NCBI RefSeq assembly: GCF_020404845.1
Contig: NZ_JAIOJZ010000024.1
Span: forward strand, 1-64,000
Direction: 5' to 3'
Source: Streptomyces hyderabadensis
GTDB lineage: Bacteria; Actinomycetota; Actinomycetes; Streptomycetales; Streptomycetaceae
DNA length: 64,000 nt
Numbering within the stretch: position 1 is the first letter of the stretch; the number at the start of each line of letters is the position of its first letter. Positions 31,101 through 38,710 of this stretch are shown here, piece by piece. Both the position numbers and the translations under genes were made by a program. The notes below the pieces were generated by a model. That model was not told the DNA's origin, did no database searches, and worked only from the letters and a program-made list of their open reading frames with translations.

Positions 31101-32450
31101 CTTGTTGTCGGCGTAGACGTCGTACCCGGTGACGCCCTCGTTGTCGGTCGAGGCGTCCCAGGTCAGCTTGACCTGGCCGGCGGCCGGTTCGGTGAGGGCC
31201 AGGTTCGCGGGCGCGGTGGGTGCCTGGGTGTCGCCGGTGTCGGCGCGGCGGGTGACCGAGTTACTGTTGCCCGACTGGTTGCCTGCCGCGTCCTTGGCGC
31301 GCACGTAGTAGGTGACCGTGGTGCCGGCCGGCCGGGTGTCGGTGTACGTGGTGACGTCCCCGGCGACCGAGGTGAGCAGATCGCCGTTGGCGTAGATGTC
31401 GTACCCCGTGACCGCCGTGTCGTCCGAGGAAGCGTTCCAGGTGAGCCTGATCTGCCCGGTGGCCGGTTCGGTGAACGCGAGGTTCGCGGGCGCGGTGGGA
31501 GCCTGGGTGTCGCCCGTCTCGGGGCCGTAGATCTCCAGCTCGGAGACCTGGGCGGCGGGCTGACCGGTGTTGGCCGTCACCAGGACCCGCACGTAGCGCG
31601 CGGTGGCCGCGTCGAAGGTGACGGTGGCCGACTGACCGCCGGCCGCGTCGAAGGCGTACGCCTTGGCGGCGGTCAGGTCCGTGAAGTCCGAGCCGTTCTC
31701 ACTGGCCTGGACCTTCAGCGTCTGGGTGCGGTTCGGCCAGCCGTCGGGCAGCCGCAGGACGACGCGGTTCACCCGGCGCGAGGACCCGAGGTCCGCCTGG
31801 AGCCACTGCGGCAGGGCGTTGTTGGCGCTCTCCCAGTAGGTGGCCTTGTTGCCGTCGTTGCCGTTGCCCGGGGTGTACGCGCCCGTGGAGCTGCTCGCCG
31901 TCAGCTGCCGGCCGGCGGCGAGGTTGGCGGACGACTCCCCGGCGGCGTGCACCTCCAGCTCGGAGAGCTGGGCCGCCTGCCACCCGGTGTTCGCCGTGAT
32001 GTTCACCCGCACGAACCGGGTCTGGGTGGCGGGGAAGGACACGGTGACCGTGTTGCCCGAACCCGGGTCGAAGGCGTAGGTGGCGGACGTCTTCAGCGTG
32101 CTGAAGCTGGTGCCGTCGGCGCTGCCCTGGACGGAGAGAGTCTGCTTGCGGCTCTCCCAGCCCGCGGGCAGTCTCAGGACGACCTCGTCGATCCGCTCGG
32201 TGGCACCGAGGTCGGTCTGTACCCACTGGGGCAGGCTGCTGCCGCCGCTCTGCCAGTACGTGCCCTGGTTGCCGTCGGTGATGTTGGCGGCGCCGTACTC
32301 GCCGTGCGAGCTGCTCGCCGCCGTGGCGTCCCCCACGGCGATGTTGGGTCCACCGGCTGCCGTGGCCGACAGCAGCGGTCCTCCCAACGCCAGGAGACTG
32401 GTCGCGACCACGGTGCACAGGGCCCGTGATCTCCAGTTCCGGTTTCTCAT
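28158..32450 (-). CDS. Secreted multidomain alpha-1,3-glucanase (GH87, mycodextranase type)
   Basis: The 1430-residue secreted protein starts MRNRNWRSRALC with a signal peptide ending near ATAAG. In order it has two discoidin/F5-8C modules (about 35-305), two fibronectin III repeats (about 315-500), a third discoidin module, two CARDB-like domains (about 645-850), a CBM35/CBM6-like module (MYEAEDGTVGGGATVVGPNR) and a C-terminal right-handed beta-helix. The helix motifs (LVGVYLPPGDYQTSSKFQVY; IRNMFADGINMTNGS; ARATGDDSFALFS) match GH87 alpha-1,3-glucanases, with the Asp residues in ADGIN and TGDDS as likely catalytic groups. It should cut fungal or bacterial alpha-1,3-glucan. It lies between the two twin repressors. 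An alternative start is ATG 32462. Confidence 0.85.
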   Translation of the reverse strand: MRNRNWRSRALCTVVATSLLALGGPLLSATAAGGPNIAVGDATAASSSHGEYGAANITDGNQGTYWQSGGSSLPQWVQTDLGATERIDEVVLRLPAGWESRKQTLSVQGSADGTSFSTLKTSATYAFDPGSGNTVTVSFPATQTRFVRVNITANTGWQAAQLSELEVHAAGESSANLAAGRQLTASSSTGAYTPGNGNDGNKATYWESANNALPQWLQADLGSSRRVNRVVLRLPDGWPNRTQTLKVQASENGSDFTDLTAAKAYAFDAAGGQSATVTFDAATARYVRVLVTANTGQPAAQVSELEIYGPETGDTQAPTAPANLAFTEPATGQIRLTWNASSDDTAVTGYDIYANGDLLTSVAGDVTTYTDTRPAGTTVTYYVRAKDAAGNQSGNSNSVTRRADTGDTQAPTAPANLALTEPAAGQVKLTWDASTDNEGVTGYDVYADNKLRKSVAGDVTTYTDTQPASATVTYFVRARDAAGNESGNSNSVTRTGTGTGGSNLSVGKPISASSYIHTYVAENANDNSTSTYWEGAAGSYPNTLTLKLGANADVDSVVLKLNPDTSWSKRTQNVQVLGRAQDASGFTSLVAAKDYVFDPASGGNSVTIPVGERTADVQLKFTSNTGATAGQVAEFQVIGTPAPNPDLEVTNLTTSPDSPVESDEITVSATVRNSGAADAPAGKVALRLGGTKVATADVPALKAGAQSTVSASVGAREAGSYELSAVADEANEIIEQNETNNTYTRPDPLVVKPVQSSDLVAAAVTTSPSSPAAGDDVTFKVALKNQGTQDSADGGHAVTLALLDAKGATVKTLTGEHSGVIAAGKTAPAVSLGTWKAANGSYSLKVTVADDANELPVKRENNTSTQPLFVGRGANMPYDMYEAEDGTVGGGATVVGPNRTIGDIAGEASGRKAVHLDKTGEYVEFTTKADTNTLVTRFSIPDAPGGGGIDATLNVYVDGVMKKALPLTSKYAWLYGAEASPGNSPGAGAPRHIYDEAHLMLGETVPAGSTIRLQKDAANTTDYAIDFVNLEQVSALPNPDPAAYAVPAGFTHQDVQNALDKVRMDTTGKLVGVYLPPGDYQTSSKFQVYGKAVKVIGAGPWFTQFHAPTTQDNTDIGFRAEASAKGSTFANFAYFGNYTSRIDGPGKVFDFSNTSDIVIDNIWNEHMVCLYWGANTDRMTIKNSRIRNMFADGINMTNGSTDNLVSNNDARATGDDSFALFSAIDAGGSDMKNNLYENLTTTLTWRAAGLAVYGGYNNTFRNIHIADTLVYSGITISSLDFGYPMNGFGTDPTTFENVSIVRAGGHFWNGQTFPGIWVFSASKVFQGIRVNNVDIVDPTYSGIMFQTNYVGGQPQYPIKDTVFTDVSVTGAHKSGDEFDAKSGFGLWANEMPEAGQGPAVGEVTFNGLKLSDNAVDIRNTTSTFKIIRNP

Positions 32451-32669
32451 CTGTCCCCACATCAGGTAGACACTCAAAGTTCGCTGACATTTACGTTGAG
32501 CGCTCGCAGAGTTGCAGAGAAATGTTGAGTCGTCTACAGGGTGAGCAGCGGAAAGTCGGCGCGCGACAGCGTCGGGTGGGGTCGGTGAGAACCGGGCGGA
32601 CGTCCGGGCACGCCTCGGATCAGCGACTTTCACGGGCTACGTCGAGCAGCCGCAAGTCGCTGTCATTTC

Positions 32670-32686
32670 CCGCAAGGAACTTGCGG
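32670..32686. promoter_or_regulatory. CCGCAAG/CTTGCGG operator upstream of the glucanase
   Basis: CCGCAAG, GAA, CTTGCGG is a perfect palindrome 220 bp upstream of the glucanase start and just past the stop of lacI copy 2. A second half-site, CGCAAGTCGC, lies at 32651. Closer to the glucanase, TTGCAG at 32512-32517 and GAGCGCTC at 32498-32505 are further candidates. The rest of the gap 32451-32708 holds no gene. Confidence 0.55.
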
Positions 32687-32708
32687 TCGAGAGGAGGTGA
32701 GGGGCCGG

Positions 32709-33719
32709 CTAGTCGCCGGACGGCTGCGCGGTGGAGCCGCGGACCACGAGTTCCGGTTCGAAGAGCAGCTCGCCGTGCGGGACTTCGGTGCCCTGGATCT
32801 GGGCGCAGAGGAGGTCGACGGCGGCGCGTCCCATGGCTTCGATGGGCTGGCGGACGGTGGTGAGGGGTGGTTCGGTGCAGGTCATGAAGGCGCTGTCGTC
32901 GTATCCGACGACGGAGACGTCGTGGGGGACGTGGTGGCCGCGGCGGCGGGCGGCGCGGACGGCGCCGAGGGCGAGGGGGTCGCTGGCGCAGATGATGCCG
33001 GTGACGCCGCGGTCGAGCAGGCGGGCGGCGGCGGCCTGGCCGCCCTCCAGGGAGAACATGGCCCGCTCGACGAACTCCTCGGGCAGCTCCGTGCCGGCGG
33101 ACCGGGCCGCTTCGTGGGCGGCGGCCAGCTTCCGGCGGGAGGGGATGTGGTCGGAGGGGCCGAGGACGAGGCCGATGCGCTCGTGGCCGAGGGAGGCCAG
33201 GTGCCGCCAGGACTGCTCGACGGCGACGGCGTCGTCGCAGGCGATGCACGGGAAGTCCAGGTTCTCGATCGACGCGTTGATCAGCACCACGGGGATGTTG
33301 CGCTCGGCGAGCAGCCGGTAGTGGTCGTGCGGGGCGTCCGCCTGCGCGAACAGGCCGCCCGCGAACACCACCCCGGAGACCTGCTGCTGCAGGAGCAGCT
33401 CGACGTAGTCGGCCTCCGAGACGCCGCCCTTGGTCTGGGTGCACAGCACCGGCGTCAGCCCCTGCTGGGCCAGTGCGCCGCCGATGACCTCGGCGAACGC
33501 CGGGAAGATGGGGTTCTGCAGCTCGGGCAGGACCAGCCCGACCAGCCGGGCGCGCTCGCCCCGCAGCTGGGTGGGCCGCTCGTAGCCCAGCACGTCCAGC
33601 GCGCTCAGCACGGACTGCCGGGTCGCCTCCGAGACCCCCGGCTTGCCGTTGAGCACCCGGCTGACCGTGGCCTCGCTGACCCCAACCTTCTTCGCCACCT
33701 GAGCAAGTCGTCGTGTCAC
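32709..33719 (-). CDS. LacI family repressor, copy 2 of a near-identical pair
   Basis: The 336-residue protein is a near duplicate of the repressor at 27051-28064. It differs by loss of one Gly in the VVFAGG run, by changes such as NASIENLDFPC for NASIPDLGFPC and a rewritten segment around EAARSAGTELPEEF, and in the last residues (AQPSGD). Long DNA stretches are identical even at wobble positions, which indicates recent duplication or gene conversion. GTG 33719 lies 7 bp after a TAGCCT -10, again leaderless. It follows the EEP gene by 38 bp in the same direction. Confidence 0.92.
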   Translation of the reverse strand: MTRRLAQVAKKVGVSEATVSRVLNGKPGVSEATRQSVLSALDVLGYERPTQLRGERARLVGLVLPELQNPIFPAFAEVIGGALAQQGLTPVLCTQTKGGVSEADYVELLLQQQVSGVVFAGGLFAQADAPHDHYRLLAERNIPVVLINASIENLDFPCIACDDAVAVEQSWRHLASLGHERIGLVLGPSDHIPSRRKLAAAHEAARSAGTELPEEFVERAMFSLEGGQAAAARLLDRGVTGIICASDPLALGAVRAARRRGHHVPHDVSVVGYDDSAFMTCTEPPLTTVRQPIEAMGRAAVDLLCAQIQGTEVPHGELLFEPELVVRGSTAQPSGD

Positions 33720-33726
33720 GCCCGAA

Positions 33727-33756
33727 AGGCTAACGCAAACACCGCAAGCGGTTTGC
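33727..33756 (-). promoter_or_regulatory. Promoter and operator of lacI copy 2
   Basis: On the minus strand TAGCCT (33732-33727) lies 7 bp before the GTG start, as for copy 1. Directly upstream, GCAAACCGC, TTGCGG and TTTGCG words form an imperfect dyad (33735-33756) centred on CCGCAAGCGG. It aligns with the operator of copy 1 through CTTGCG, supporting mutual or auto-repression. Confidence 0.6.
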
Positions 33757-33757
33757 T

Positions 33758-34702
33758 TCAATCCCAGATGACCCGGGCGACGACCGGCAGGTGATCGCTG
33801 CCGGTGGCGGGCAGGGTCCGGAGGGCGCCGACGGTCCCGCCGCGGGCCATCACCTGGTCGATCCGGGCCAGCGGGAATCCGGCCGGGAAACTGAGGGCGA
33901 GGCCCCGCTCGGCCACGTTCAGCGAGTCGGTCAGGGGAGCCAGCGCCCGGTCGTCGACCGTGCCGTTCAGGTCGCCGAGCAGGACCACCCGGCGCAGCTC
34001 CTCCCCGGCGAGGGCGTCGCCCAGCAGCCGGGCGCTCTCGTCCCGCCGGGACGAGGCGAGGCCGCTCGGCCCCACCCGGACCGACGGCAGGTGCGCCACG
34101 AGGACGGCGACGGCCCCGCGCGGTGTGTGCGCCACGGCCCGCAGTCCGCGCTCCCACTCCTCCTCGATGCCCCGCGGCTTGATGTCGAGGGGACGGGAGC
34201 CGGTGAGCGGATACTTCGACCAGAGCCCGACGGTGCCCCGGACCACCCGGTGGGGGTAGTCGGGGGCGAGGGCCTTCGCGTAGCCGTCCAGTGCCGGCGG
34301 CACCAGTTCCTCCAGCGCGACCAGGTCGGGCTCGGCACGGGCCAGGGCGCGTGCCGTGCCCTCGGGGTCGGTGTTCTCGTCGCTGACGTTGTGCTGCACC
34401 ACGACCAGGTCCCCGGGGCCGGGCTCCGGAGCGGGCAGCAGCAGCGCGCCGAAGAGGTGTGTCCAGGCGGCCACGGGCAGGAGCAGGGCCAGCAGCGCGA
34501 GCGCCGAGCGGCGCACCAGGGCCAGGACGAGCAGCACCACCACGACCACGCCGAGCCACGGCAGGAAGGACTCCAGCAGACTCCCCAGGCCCCCCACGCC
34601 GTTGGGGACCGATCCGTGGAAGGACAGCAGGAGGGCGGTGACCACCGCGACCCCGGCGAGCACCCGTCCCCGCCCTCGTGTCCAGGCGGCCCAGTCGGTC
34701 AT
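33758..34702 (-). CDS. Membrane-anchored endonuclease/exonuclease/phosphatase (EEP) family protein
   Basis: The 314-residue protein has three hydrophobic helices in the first 90 residues and a C-terminal EEP domain facing outward. EEP signatures are [26 protein letters not shown] (metal Glu), [27 protein letters not shown] (catalytic Asp/Asn) and [15 protein letters not shown] (terminal Asp-His). This fold covers DNases, phospholipases and phosphodiesterases, and the substrate cannot be read. ATG 34702 is preceded by GAGGAG. CTTGCGG/TTGCAG words upstream place it in the alpha-glucan regulon, an unexpected partner for glucan hydrolases. Confidence 0.85.
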   Translation of the reverse strand: MTDWAAWTRGRGRVLAGVAVVTALLLSFHGSVPNGVGGLGSLLESFLPWLGVVVVVLLVLALVRRSALALLALLLPVAAWTHLFGALLLPAPEPGPGDLVVVQHNVSDENTDPEGTARALARAEPDLVALEELVPPALDGYAKALAPDYPHRVVRGTVGLWSKYPLTGSRPLDIKPRGIEEEWERGLRAVAHTPRGAVAVLVAHLPSVRVGPSGLASSRRDESARLLGDALAGEELRRVVLLGDLNGTVDDRALAPLTDSLNVAERGLALSFPAGFPLARIDQVMARGGTVGALRTLPATGSDHLPVVARVIWD

Positions 34703-34732
34703 CGCGCCCCATCTCCTCGTCCTCGAGGGAAA

Positions 34733-34752
34733 TTTGCAGAAATCTCTTGCGG
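34733..34752. promoter_or_regulatory. TTGCAG and CTTGCGG operator half-sites near the EEP gene
   Basis: TTGCAG (34734-34739) and CTTGCGG (34746-34752) lie about 30-50 bp upstream of the EEP start and about 70 bp upstream of the amylase promoter. They match the repeated words at the lacI genes and may control the divergent pair. Confidence 0.45.
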
Positions 34753-34815
34753 TCGGCCGGAGTTGCCGGTGTGCAGCGGTCTGGTGAAGGGATCCGGAGG
34801 GGCGTGTCCAGAGGG

Positions 34816-34844
34816 TTGACCGTGGTTGAACCCGCCCTTACGGT
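34816..34844 (+). promoter_or_regulatory. Alpha-amylase promoter
   Basis: TTGACC (34816-34821) and TACGGT (34839-34844) at exactly 17-bp spacing make a near-consensus vegetative Streptomyces promoter. Transcription should begin near 34851, about 110 bp before the amylase ATG. The operator words at 34857-34890 lie just downstream of the start point. Confidence 0.7.
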
Positions 34845-34856
34845 CACGACCGCAAC

Positions 34857-34890
34857 CTCTTGCAGTCGTCTTGCTGCAATGTGTTGCAAG
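34857..34890 (+). promoter_or_regulatory. CTTGC-type operator repeats downstream of the amylase promoter
   Basis: Three TTGC words (CTCTTGCAG, CTTGCTGCAA and TTGCAAG) occur in 34 bp. CTTGC (34870-34874) and GCAAG (34886-34890) form a dyad. CTTGCAG-like repeats bound by LacI-family MalR/Reg1 proteins are known at Streptomyces amylase promoters. Here the twin LacI proteins nearby are the natural candidates, probably as a roadblock just past +1. Confidence 0.6.
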
Positions 34891-34962
34891 CGTGTGCCGA
34901 CTCCCCTGACACCACCCCCGGCACCGCACTCCGGACACCCGCATCCTCACACGGGAGGCTCC

Positions 34963-36372
34963 ATGCACGGGAAAACCAGCACGGCGCGAAGAGTCACGGC
35001 CACCGCGCTCGCCCTCACCGCGGGCGTGGCCGGCAGTCTCCTCGCCACCGCGGCACCGGCACAGGCGGCTCCGCCCGGCGGCAAGGACGTCACGGCGGTG
35101 ATGTTCGAGTGGAAGTTCACCTCCGTCGCCCGGGCGTGCACCGACACGCTCGGCCCCGCCGGTTACGGTTTCGTCCAGGTCTCGCCGCCGCAGGAGCACA
35201 TCCAGGGCGCGCAGTGGTGGACCTCGTACCAGCCGGTGAGCTACAAGATCGCGGGCCGGCTCGGCGACCGCGCCCAGTTCAAGAGCATGGTCGACACCTG
35301 CCACGCGGCCGGTGTGAAGGTCGTCGCCGACTCGGTCGTCAACCACATGTCGGCCGGCAACGGCACGGGCACCGGCGGCTCGTCGTACACCAAGTACGAC
35401 TATCCCGGCACCTACTCCTCGAACGACCTCGACAACTGCACCGCGCAGATCAGCAACTACGGCGACCGCTTCAACGTCCAGGAGTGCGAACTGGTCGGCC
35501 TCGCGGACCTGGACACCGGCGAGGACTACGTACGGGGGAGGATCGCCGGGTATCTCAACGACCTGCTGTCCCTCGGCGTCGACGGCTTCCGCATCGACGC
35601 GGCCAAGCACATGGCCGCCGCCGACCTGGCCGACATCAAGTCCCGGCTCAGCGATCCCGACGTGTACTGGAAGCACGAGGCGATCTACGGCGCCGGCGAG
35701 GCGGTCTCCCCGGCCGAGTACCTCGGCAGCGGCGACGTGCAGGAGTTCCGGTACGCGCGCGACCTCAAGCGCGTCTTCACCAACGAGAACCTCGCCTACC
35801 TGAAGAACTTCGGCGAGGCCTGGGGCTACCTGCCCTCGGACCGGGCCGCCGTCTTCGTCACCAACCACGACACCGAACGCAACGGCGAGACCCTCACCTA
35901 CCAGGACGGCGCCACCTACACCCTGGCGCACGTCTTCATGCTGGCCTGGCCGTACGGCAGCCCCGACGTCCACTCCGGCTACGAGTTCACCGACCGCGAC
36001 GCGGGCCCGCCCAACGGCGGGCAGGTCAACGCCTGCTACAGCGACGGCTGGAAGTGCCAGCACGCCTGGCGCGAGATTTCCGCCATGGTCGCGTTCCGCA
36101 ACACCGCCCGCGGCGAGGCCGTGACCGACTGGTGGGACGACGGCGGCGACCGGATCGCCTTCGGCCGCGGCTCGAAGGCGTACGTCGCCATCAACCACGA
36201 GGGCACCCCGCTGACCCGTACGTTCCAGACCTCGCTGCCCGCGGGGGACTACTGCGACGTCCAGTCGGGCAACGGCGTCACGGTCGACGGGGCAGGCCGG
36301 TTCACCGCCACGCTGGGCGCCGGTACGGCCGTGGCCCTCCACGTGGGCGCACGCACCTGCGACGGGTCGTGA
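34963..36372 (+). CDS. Secreted alpha-amylase (GH13)
   Basis: The 469-residue protein carries an N-terminal signal (about 36 residues, ending APAQAAPPG) and a GH13 barrel. The catalytic groups are visible: nucleophile Asp in [11 protein letters not shown], acid/base Glu in [11 protein letters not shown] and transition-state Asp in [22 protein letters not shown] is conserved region I. A short C-terminal beta domain follows and no starch-binding CBM20 is present, so it is shorter than the classical Streptomyces amylases of about 570 residues. It hydrolyses internal alpha-1,4 bonds of starch and glycogen. ATG 34963 has GGGAGG just upstream. Promoter and operator sites suggest LacI-type control. 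Confidence 0.95.
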   Translation: MHGKTSTARRVTATALALTAGVAGSLLATAAPAQAAPPGGKDVTAVMFEWKFTSVARACTDTLGPAGYGFVQVSPPQEHIQGAQWWTSYQPVSYKIAGRLGDRAQFKSMVDTCHAAGVKVVADSVVNHMSAGNGTGTGGSSYTKYDYPGTYSSNDLDNCTAQISNYGDRFNVQECELVGLADLDTGEDYVRGRIAGYLNDLLSLGVDGFRIDAAKHMAAADLADIKSRLSDPDVYWKHEAIYGAGEAVSPAEYLGSGDVQEFRYARDLKRVFTNENLAYLKNFGEAWGYLPSDRAAVFVTNHDTERNGETLTYQDGATYTLAHVFMLAWPYGSPDVHSGYEFTDRDAGPPNGGQVNACYSDGWKCQHAWREISAMVAFRNTARGEAVTDWWDDGGDRIAFGRGSKAYVAINHEGTPLTRTFQTSLPAGDYCDVQSGNGVTVDGAGRFTATLGAGTAVALHVGARTCDGS

Positions 36373-36387
36373 CCACGAGGAACCGTT

Positions 36388-36411
36388 GCGTGTGAGCAAG
36401 CTGACACACGC
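36388..36411 (+). terminator. Hairpin downstream of the amylase
   Basis: GCGTGTG (36388-36394) and CACACGC (36405-36411) form a perfect 7-bp stem with a 10-base loop, 15 bp past the amylase stop. No U tract follows, as is common in Streptomyces. It probably ends the amylase transcript. Confidence 0.6.
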
Positions 36412-36422
36412 GGGGAGACCGA

Positions 36423-36472
36423 GGTGGGCCGTTCGGGGGAAGGTAGTGTGTTCAAGGCTCGAACGGCCCACC
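36423..36472. promoter_or_regulatory. Perfect 13-bp inverted repeat ahead of the NlpC/P60 gene
   Basis: GGTGGGCCGTTCG (36423-36435) pairs exactly with CGAACGGCCCACC (36460-36472) across a 24-bp AT-richer centre (GGTAGTGTGTTCAAGG). It sits 77 bp before the NlpC/P60 start. It could be a second amylase terminator, a leader structure, or a pair of operator half-sites flanking a -10 such as TAGTGT at 36444-36449. Confidence 0.5.
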
Positions 36473-36548
36473 GCGTGACCCGCGGTGGCGACCGCGGCGG
36501 CAGCCGTCCGCCCGGGCCGCCCGCACGCGACCTCTGAAAGTGGAGCTC

Positions 36549-37652
36549 ATGAACGTGTCGACCGGCGGCAGACGGTTACTGAGCCGGGGCGCCACAGCAG
36601 CCCTCGTCTGCGCGATCCTCCTGTCGCCCGGCCCCGGTTACGCGGCGCCGGACGAACCCGGCCCCCAGGACGACAAGTCGATCGAGGACATCCGTGCCGA
36701 ACTGGACGGCCTCTACCGCGAGGCGGAAGTGGCCACCGAGGCGTACAACGCCGCCAACGAGAAGGCGGCCAAACAGGAGAAGCGGCTGACGGCCCTGCGC
36801 AAGGACCTGACCCGTGCCGAGAAGCGGGTGAAGGACCTGCGGGACCTCGCCGGTGCGGCCGCCCGCACCCAGTACCGCGGGGGCGACCTCGCCGCCACCG
36901 GCATCCAGTTGCTGCTCGGCGACCACCCCGACCAGGCCCTCGACGAGGCGTCCCAGGCCCGTCAGGCCATGCGCGGCCTGGTCAACGTCTCCGAGACCCA
37001 GAAGACCGCCCGCCAGGAGCTGAGCGAGCAGACCGAGGCCGCCACGAAGGAACTGCGGGAGCTGAAGAGCAGCCGAGCGGACAAGGCCGCGGCGAAGCAG
37101 AAGATCGAGAAGAAGATCGCCACGGCCGAGCGGATCGAGGCGGGCCTCGAAGCGGAACAGACCCGCAGGCTGGCCGCGTTGGAGCGGCAGCGGGCCCGCG
37201 AGGCCGAGGCCAGGTGGACGCAGAGCGGCGGCTCCTCCGGCGGCTCGGCGGGCAAGGGGAAGGGCAGCGGGGGAGCGCCGGGCGGCGGGACGCAGGCGAG
37301 CGGAGCGGCCGCGAAGGCCGTCGGCTTCGCGATGGCCCAGATCGGCAAACCCTACGTGTGGGGCGCCGTGGGCCCGTCGTCGTACGACTGCTCCGGCCTC
37401 ACCTCCGCGGCCTGGGCGGCGGCCGGGCACCCCATTCCCCGCACCTCGCAGGCCCAGTGGGGCGGACTCACCCGCGTCAGCCTGTCCTCGGCCCGCCCCG
37501 GAGACCTGATCATCTACTACAACGACGCCACCCACGTGGGCATGTACATCGGAGGCGGACAGATCGTCCACGCCCCGCGGCCCGGCCGCAGCATCACCAC
37601 CGCGCCGGCCGCCTCCATGCCCGTCCTCGGCGTCGTACGCCCCGGAGCCTGA
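36549..37652 (+). CDS. Secreted NlpC/P60 cell-wall endopeptidase with coiled coil
   Basis: The 367-residue protein has a signal peptide (to about residue 33, PGYAA), a long Lys/Glu/Ala coiled coil (about 45-225), a Gly/Ser linker and a C-terminal NlpC/P60 domain. The catalytic Cys is in SSYDCSGLTSAAW, the His in ATHVGMYIGGG, and a third polar residue in IVHAPRPG. This is the RipA/DipA-like layout of actinobacterial D,L-endopeptidases that split peptidoglycan stems; the coiled coil usually holds the enzyme inactive until engaged. ATG 36549 follows GTGGAGCTC. The next gene starts 4 bp after its stop, so the pair is likely co-translated. Confidence 0.93.
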   Translation: MNVSTGGRRLLSRGATAALVCAILLSPGPGYAAPDEPGPQDDKSIEDIRAELDGLYREAEVATEAYNAANEKAAKQEKRLTALRKDLTRAEKRVKDLRDLAGAAARTQYRGGDLAATGIQLLLGDHPDQALDEASQARQAMRGLVNVSETQKTARQELSEQTEAATKELRELKSSRADKAAAKQKIEKKIATAERIEAGLEAEQTRRLAALERQRAREAEARWTQSGGSSGGSAGKGKGSGGAPGGGTQASGAAAKAVGFAMAQIGKPYVWGAVGPSSYDCSGLTSAAWAAAGHPIPRTSQAQWGGLTRVSLSSARPGDLIIYYNDATHVGMYIGGGQIVHAPRPGRSITTAPAASMPVLGVVRPGA

Positions 37653-37656
37653 ACGG

Positions 37657-38589
37657 ATGAGCCACTCCCTGACGCCCCGTGACCAGCAGAACCTGCCCGC
37701 ACGCGGCGCCCCGCCGCTGATCCGCCTCGACGCCTACGTGGCCGAGGACGGGTCGACGGTGGTCAACGGCCACCTGCTGGACATGGGCGGCGTGCGGCCG
37801 CCCAACGAGGCCATCCTCGACGCCGTCGCCATGTTCGCCCGCACCCTGGGGGCGCCGGTCGCGGCCACCGTCATCGACCGCACCGCGCAGCAGGTGGCGC
37901 GGCTGCGGGTGCACCCCGACGGCTCCAGCCGGACCATCGGCGAGGACGAGGACCTGCCGCCCGGGCGCGAGCGGACCGCCGCCGAGGAGGAGGCGTTCCC
38001 GCCGCTGGCCCGCGTCGAGCGGATCATCCAGCACGCGCAGCGCGAGGAGCTGCACGCCGCGTTCGTCCTCGCCAGCGCGCTGCGGGAACACCTCACGCTG
38101 CGCCGGGGCGCCGAGGACGAACTGTCCCTGGAGGCGAGGGCGATCGAGGCGTACCTCGCCTATCTGCGCGGCGACTACATGCTCTCCACCGTGCTCGCGC
38201 TGACCGTGGCCCGCATCCGCTGCCGCACCGACCTGAACCGGGCCGCCCCCGACGTGGCCCGCGCCACCGCGGCCTGGCAGCGGCTGTGGGACGAGGGCCA
38301 GGTGGCCACCCGCGGGCAGGAACTGCTGCACATGTGGGAGCGGCTGTCCTCGGCGGGCCTGCTGCAGGAACCGGCCCACCACGCCATGGCCCAGGCCGTG
38401 CGGGGCCGCCTCGCCCAAGCCGGCCGTGCCGTACCGCAGGGGCCCGCGCCCGCGGCGGCGGCCCTGCCCGCGGGTCCCGGCCAGGTCCCGGCACCGGTCG
38501 CCCCCGAGGACAAGCCCCTCAAGCCCACCCGGCGCGGTCTGCGGCGCTTCACCCGGCGGGCCGGCCGGTCCCCCGGGCAGTCCTCCTGA
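37657..38589 (+). CDS. Conserved hypothetical protein, operon partner of NlpC/P60
   Basis: The 310-residue soluble protein begins MSHSLTPRDQQNLPARGAPP, has a small alpha/beta N-terminal domain (LIRLDAYVAEDGSTVVNGHL to VIDRTAQQVARLRVHPDGSS), a helical middle (LARVERIIQHAQREELHAAF; YLAYLRGDYMLSTVLALTVA) and a Pro/Ala- and Arg-rich tail. There is no signal or membrane segment. It starts 4 bp after the NlpC/P60 stop and was probably once a co-regulated partner, but its location is cytoplasmic by sequence. No family is recognised. Confidence 0.75.
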   Translation: MSHSLTPRDQQNLPARGAPPLIRLDAYVAEDGSTVVNGHLLDMGGVRPPNEAILDAVAMFARTLGAPVAATVIDRTAQQVARLRVHPDGSSRTIGEDEDLPPGRERTAAEEEAFPPLARVERIIQHAQREELHAAFVLASALREHLTLRRGAEDELSLEARAIEAYLAYLRGDYMLSTVLALTVARIRCRTDLNRAAPDVARATAAWQRLWDEGQVATRGQELLHMWERLSSAGLLQEPAHHAMAQAVRGRLAQAGRAVPQGPAPAAAALPAGPGQVPAPVAPEDKPLKPTRRGLRRFTRRAGRSPGQSS

Positions 38590-38688
38590 GGGCCGGGCGC
38601 CACGCGGCGACACCACACCCATCATGACAGCTCAGGGGCCCGTCGCGTAGGACGGACGGCACAGCCCGCCGGGCTTCCCCGGCGCGCC

Positions 38689-38710
38689 GACGAGGCCGAG
38701 AATCCTCGTC
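38689..38710 (+). promoter_or_regulatory. Hairpin abutting the start codon at 38711
   Basis: GACGAGG (38689-38695) and CCTCGTC (38704-38710) form a perfect 7-bp stem with an 8-base loop, and the last base touches the ATG at 38711. The only ribosome-binding-like purine stretch (GAGGCCGAG) lies in the left arm and loop, so the stem would hide it. It could act as a translational brake, or as a DNA operator if the message is leaderless. Confidence 0.5.
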
